From JBAXEO01 sp964541375 (GTDB taxonomy: Bacteria; Actinomycetota; Coriobacteriia; Anaerosomatales; JAAXUF01), in assembly GCA_964541375.1 (NCBI GenBank), contig CAZIPT010000077.1:1-10573 (forward strand): 10,573 nucleotides of DNA. Direction: 5' to 3'. The translations under genes and the position numbers were made by a program. Below, in pieces: positions 7,874 to 10,573 of this stretch (the stretch's first letter is position 1; each line of letters opens with the position of its first letter). The notes under the pieces are model-generated. The model saw only the letters and a list, made by a program, of their open reading frames with translations. It made no database searches and was not told the origin of the DNA.

Positions 7874-9244
7874 TTGAGAATCGCAGTTATCGGCGCCGGA
7901 ATCGCAGGTATCGGCTCGGCGTGGCTTCTCTCGCCGCAGAACACAGTGGACGTCTATGAGGCAGAAGATCGCCTCGGCGGCCACGCATACACCGTGGATC
8001 TGACCGTGGAAGGCACGACCTTCCCCGCCGACTCCGGCTTCCAGGTGTTCAACAATCGCACCTACCCCAACCTCATCCGCTTCTTCGACATCCTGGGCAT
8101 CGAGTGGACTGAGACCGACATGTCCTTCTCGGTCCAGGTCGGTACCGAGCACATCGAGTGGTCTGGCACCAACCTGAACACGGTCTTCGCGCAGCGTTCC
8201 AACATCGTGAATCCTAAGTTCCTCTCCATGCTCGCCGGCGTGCTCAAGTTCAGCCGCGATGCCGACCGCCTGCTCGCCGACCCGGAGATCGACACGATCA
8301 CACTGGGGCAGCTCATCGAACGCGAGGGCTACTCGGCGGCATTCATCGACTGGTACCTGCTACCTATGGGCGATGCCATCTGGTCGACGCCTCCGGGGCT
8401 GCTACTCCAGTATCCTGCCGGCACCTTCCTCCGCTTCTGCGACAACCACGGCTTGCTGCACGTGACCGGCAAGCCGATGTGGCGCAGCGTGCTCGGCGGA
8501 AGTCGCACCTACGTCGAGCGCGCCGCCGAGAACATCTCCGGCCGGATCTTCGAAGGCGAGCCGGTAGAACGCGTCGAGCGCAGCGGCGAAGGCGTCACCA
8601 TCGTCACCGCCAAGCGAACCGAACGCTACGACGCGGTGGTCATTGCGACCCATCCGCCCGAGACACTCTCGATGCTCGCCGAGCCAACCGAAGCCGAGCG
8701 CGAGGTTCTCGGCGCCTTCGCGTACCAGCCCAACGGCGTGACGCTGCACACGGATGCGAGCTTCATGCCCGACAGCCGGCGCGCGTGGGCGGCGTGGAAT
8801 TGGTACGCCGAGACCGGCGACGCGACCAAGGACATGCTGACTCTGACGTACTGGCTCAACGACCTGCAGGAGATGCCCGATGGCGTGCCGCCGGTCTTCG
8901 AGACGCTCAACGAGAACCGCCCGTTCGCCGATGGATCGATTCTCCAGCCGATGACGTTCATGCATCCGCTCTTCACCGCCGAGGCTATCGCCGCGCAGAA
9001 GCGTGTGCCTGAAATCCAGGGCGAAGGCGGTATCTGGTACGCCGGCGCCTGGCAGCGCTACGGCTTCCACGAGGACGGCCTGCTCTCAGCGGTGCGCGTG
9101 GCGGAATCACTGGGCGCGCTTGTTCCTTGGGGCGACCAGCTCGATGAGAGCCGCACGCAGGTTCTCAACCCCGTCGCCGAGAAGTCCGGCTCGCCGCAAG
9201 CCCGCATGCCTCTGCGCGATCCTGCCCCCGAGACCTCCTCGTGA
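7874..9244 (+). CDS. FAD-dependent amine oxidase-like protein (COG2907 type)
   Basis: A 456-residue flavoprotein of the amine oxidase/phytoene desaturase-like superfamily. The N-terminus has the dinucleotide-binding motif G7-A-G9-I-A-G12, the ribose-binding acid E29 at the end of strand 2, and R33-L-G-G36 of the following GG doublet. Features typical of the COG2907 subgroup are PMGDAIWSTPP (164-174), NHGLLHVTGKPMWRSVLGGSRTYV in pieces between 191 and 214, and a C-terminal FAD-contact segment with YAGAW (389-393) and YGFHEDGL (396-403). The last ~30 residues are polar and probably disordered. No signal peptide is seen, so it is cytosolic or membrane-peripheral. In many bacteria this family sits next to DUF1365 and a CFA-type methyltransferase. 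There it is thought to act in oxidation or desaturation of modified acyl chains; the exact reaction here is inferred. The stop overlaps the next start by 4 nt (GTGA), implying translational coupling. Confidence 0.92.
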   Translation: MRIAVIGAGIAGIGSAWLLSPQNTVDVYEAEDRLGGHAYTVDLTVEGTTFPADSGFQVFNNRTYPNLIRFFDILGIEWTETDMSFSVQVGTEHIEWSGTNLNTVFAQRSNIVNPKFLSMLAGVLKFSRDADRLLADPEIDTITLGQLIEREGYSAAFIDWYLLPMGDAIWSTPPGLLLQYPAGTFLRFCDNHGLLHVTGKPMWRSVLGGSRTYVERAAENISGRIFEGEPVERVERSGEGVTIVTAKRTERYDAVVIATHPPETLSMLAEPTEAEREVLGAFAYQPNGVTLHTDASFMPDSRRAWAAWNWYAETGDATKDMLTLTYWLNDLQEMPDGVPPVFETLNENRPFADGSILQPMTFMHPLFTAEAIAAQKRVPEIQGEGGIWYAGAWQRYGFHEDGLLSAVRVAESLGALVPWGDQLDESRTQVLNPVAEKSGSPQARMPLRDPAPETSS

Positions 9245-10002
9245 ACAGCCGGCTCTACACCGGCACGGTCGCCCATAAGAGGACGCGCCCCAAGGAGAAC
9301 TCCTTCCGCTACCGGGTTTACTTCCTCTACCTCGACCTCGCCGAGCTCGACGACCTTGACGCTCAGCTGAAACGCTTCTCGCATAATGGCCGCGCGCTGG
9401 CTCAGCTCCGCGACCGCGACCACGGGCCTCGCGACGGCTCACCGCTGCGACCATGGATCGATGCGCTGCTGGAGCGCGCCAACATCGACCTGGAAGGCGG
9501 CCGGGTGTGTCTGCTGACGTTCCCGCGCGTGCTCGGCTTCGGGTTCTACCCCGTCTCGATGTGGTACTGCTTCCACTCAGACGGGACCCCGCGCGCCGTT
9601 CTCGCCGAGGTCCACAACACCTTCGGCGGCCGCCACAACTACCTGTTGCACAACAACGGTGACGTGTTCGACCTCGGCTCGAAACCTACGGTCGATAAGG
9701 TGTTCTCGGTATCGCCGTTCATCCCGATGGACGCCCGATACGAATTTCGGCTGACGGCGCCTGCCGACAAGCTCCATGTGGGTATCTATGACTACGTCGA
9801 AGGACCGCTGTTGCTCGTTGCCGGGCTCGATCTCGAGGCACAGGAACTCACCGACGCGACAATCGCGGCCGCGGTCCGCCGATACGGTCCGATGTCGCTT
9901 AGGGCGTGGCTGCTGATCCACCTCCAGGCGATTCGCATCGTAGGCAAAGGCATCCGATACATACCGCCACAACCGCCTCCCAAGGAGGAAACCTCTCTGT
10001 GA
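9241..10002 (+). CDS. DUF1365 family protein (COG3496)
   Basis: A 253-residue protein of the DUF1365 family, whose biochemical role is not settled; it regularly accompanies COG2907 flavoproteins and CFA-type methyltransferases. Family landmarks are the N-terminal LYTGTVAHKRTRP (5-17) with FRYRVYFLYLDL (22-33), the core LGFGFYPVSMWYC (98-110, usually FNPVSFYYC), EVHNTFGGRH (123-132) and SPFIPMD (158-164). H12, R14, N126 and H132 are the most conserved polar positions I can see. There is no signal peptide. It begins at GTG 9241, which shares GTGA with the upstream stop; there is no strong independent Shine-Dalgarno site, so translation probably depends on the flavoprotein gene. It ends in a second GTGA overlap with the methyltransferase. 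A role in the same acyl-modification pathway is inferred from this gene order. Confidence 0.93.
   Translation: MNSRLYTGTVAHKRTRPKENSFRYRVYFLYLDLAELDDLDAQLKRFSHNGRALAQLRDRDHGPRDGSPLRPWIDALLERANIDLEGGRVCLLTFPRVLGFGFYPVSMWYCFHSDGTPRAVLAEVHNTFGGRHNYLLHNNGDVFDLGSKPTVDKVFSVSPFIPMDARYEFRLTAPADKLHVGIYDYVEGPLLLVAGLDLEAQELTDATIAAAVRRYGPMSLRAWLLIHLQAIRIVGKGIRYIPPQPPPKEETSL
9982..9990 (+). promoter_or_regulatory. Strong ribosome binding site of the CFA-family gene
   Basis: AAGGAGGAA, close to the full anti-16S complement, lies inside the end of the DUF1365 gene and ends 8 nt before GTG 9999. It decides the start of the methyltransferase gene and suggests that it is translated more strongly than the two upstream genes. 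Confidence 0.8.
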
Positions 10003-10573
10003 GCACCGCTACCCACAACGGATTCCCCTCACTCTCTGAGCAGATCGTTGCGCTCGTGATGGGCCGAATGCGCCGCGGCGAGCTCGACTTGGTCCTTCAC
10101 AACGGCGCCGAGAAGCACTTCGTCGGCAACGAGCCGGGGCCAAAGGCACGCGTCGAGATCCTGAACCCTCGCGGCGCGACCCAGCTCCTCGCATCGACCA
10201 ACATCGGCCTCGCCGAGGGGTACATGGACGGCAACTGGGACACCCCGGACCTCGACGCGGTTCTCGCGCTCGGCCTCGCGAACCTCGTGGACCGGCCTGC
10301 GGCCCTTACGCCGCCCACCACTCCGATCCAGCGTGCGTGGCACAAGCTGCGCGACAACTCCCCGCGCGGCAGCAAGCGCAACATCTCCGAGCACTACGAC
10401 TTGGGCAACGACTTCTACCGCCTGTGGCTCGACGACACCATGGCGTACTCCTCGGCGATGTTTGGCGAGAGCGACGACCTGCGCTCGGCCCAGCTGCGCA
10501 AGTGGGACCACCTGCTCGCCCTGCCCCAACCCGGCCCCAAGGACCCCGTTCCCGAAGCCGGGTTCGGCCTGGG
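9999..10573 (+). CDS. Cyclopropane-fatty-acyl-phospholipid synthase family methyltransferase, 3'-truncated
   Basis: The frame runs from GTG 9999 to the window end without a stop: 191 codons plus two bases, about half of a typical ~400-residue enzyme. The family transfers a methyl or methylene group from S-adenosylmethionine to the double bond of unsaturated phospholipid acyl chains at the membrane. Visible landmarks are the N-terminal lipid-binding region with GLAEGYMDGNWD (70-81) and the family signature EHYDLGNDFYRLWLD (131-145) with MAYSSAMF (148-155), followed by AQLRKWDHLL leading into the SAM-binding loop. That loop reads EAGFGL (186-191), where ExGxGxG such as EIGFGWG is expected. Several prolines in the preceding strand are also unusual and may reflect poor sequence quality at the edge. 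The start overlaps the DUF1365 stop as GTGA and has a strong ribosome binding site. Cyclopropane, 10-methyl or furan fatty acid products are all possible; the fragment cannot decide. Confidence 0.93.
   Translation, partial: MSTATHNGFPSLSEQIVALVMGRMRRGELDLVLHNGAEKHFVGNEPGPKARVEILNPRGATQLLASTNIGLAEGYMDGNWDTPDLDAVLALGLANLVDRPAALTPPTTPIQRAWHKLRDNSPRGSKRNISEHYDLGNDFYRLWLDDTMAYSSAMFGESDDLRSAQLRKWDHLLALPQPGPKDPVPEAGFGL

Overview
The window is a GC-rich stretch in which every supported gene lies on the + strand with almost no intergenic space. Strong GC bias at third codon positions, frequent GTG/TTG starts and good Shine-Dalgarno sites suggest a high-GC bacterium. An actinobacterial lineage is my guess, but nothing here proves it. 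I see no rRNA, tRNA, CRISPR array, insertion sequence or phage gene.

Left part (1-6609): the 3' two-thirds or more of one giant gene for a cyclic beta-1,2-glucan synthase (NdvB/ChvB/Cgs family). The start lies upstream of the window. The visible 2202 residues hold the end of the GT84 glycosyltransferase region, four membrane segments, the central cyclisation (GH189/glycoamylase-like) domain and the C-terminal GH94-type phosphorylase region with its two beta-sandwich modules.

Middle part (6610-7837): a short spacer with a GC-rich hairpin, then a small five-helix membrane protein that resembles a divergent TspO/MBR protein. An overlapping GNAT acetyltransferase gene follows.

Right part (7874-10573): a tightly coupled trio of a COG2907-type FAD-dependent amine oxidase-like protein, a DUF1365 protein and a cyclopropane-fatty-acyl-phospholipid synthase (CFA) family methyltransferase cut by the window end. 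Both junctions in the trio are 4-nt GTGA stop/start overlaps. This trio is a known conserved neighbourhood in many bacteria, linked to modification of unsaturated membrane fatty acids and, in some proteobacteria, to singlet-oxygen or light stress. A TspO-like protein just upstream fits a membrane/photo-oxidative theme, but that is inference.

The most notable points are the TspO-like gene beside the lipid-modification trio, the ?TGA-type coupled junctions, and the last ~45 bases. There the SAM-binding motif of the methyltransferase looks corrupted in a way that suggests low-quality sequence at a contig end.
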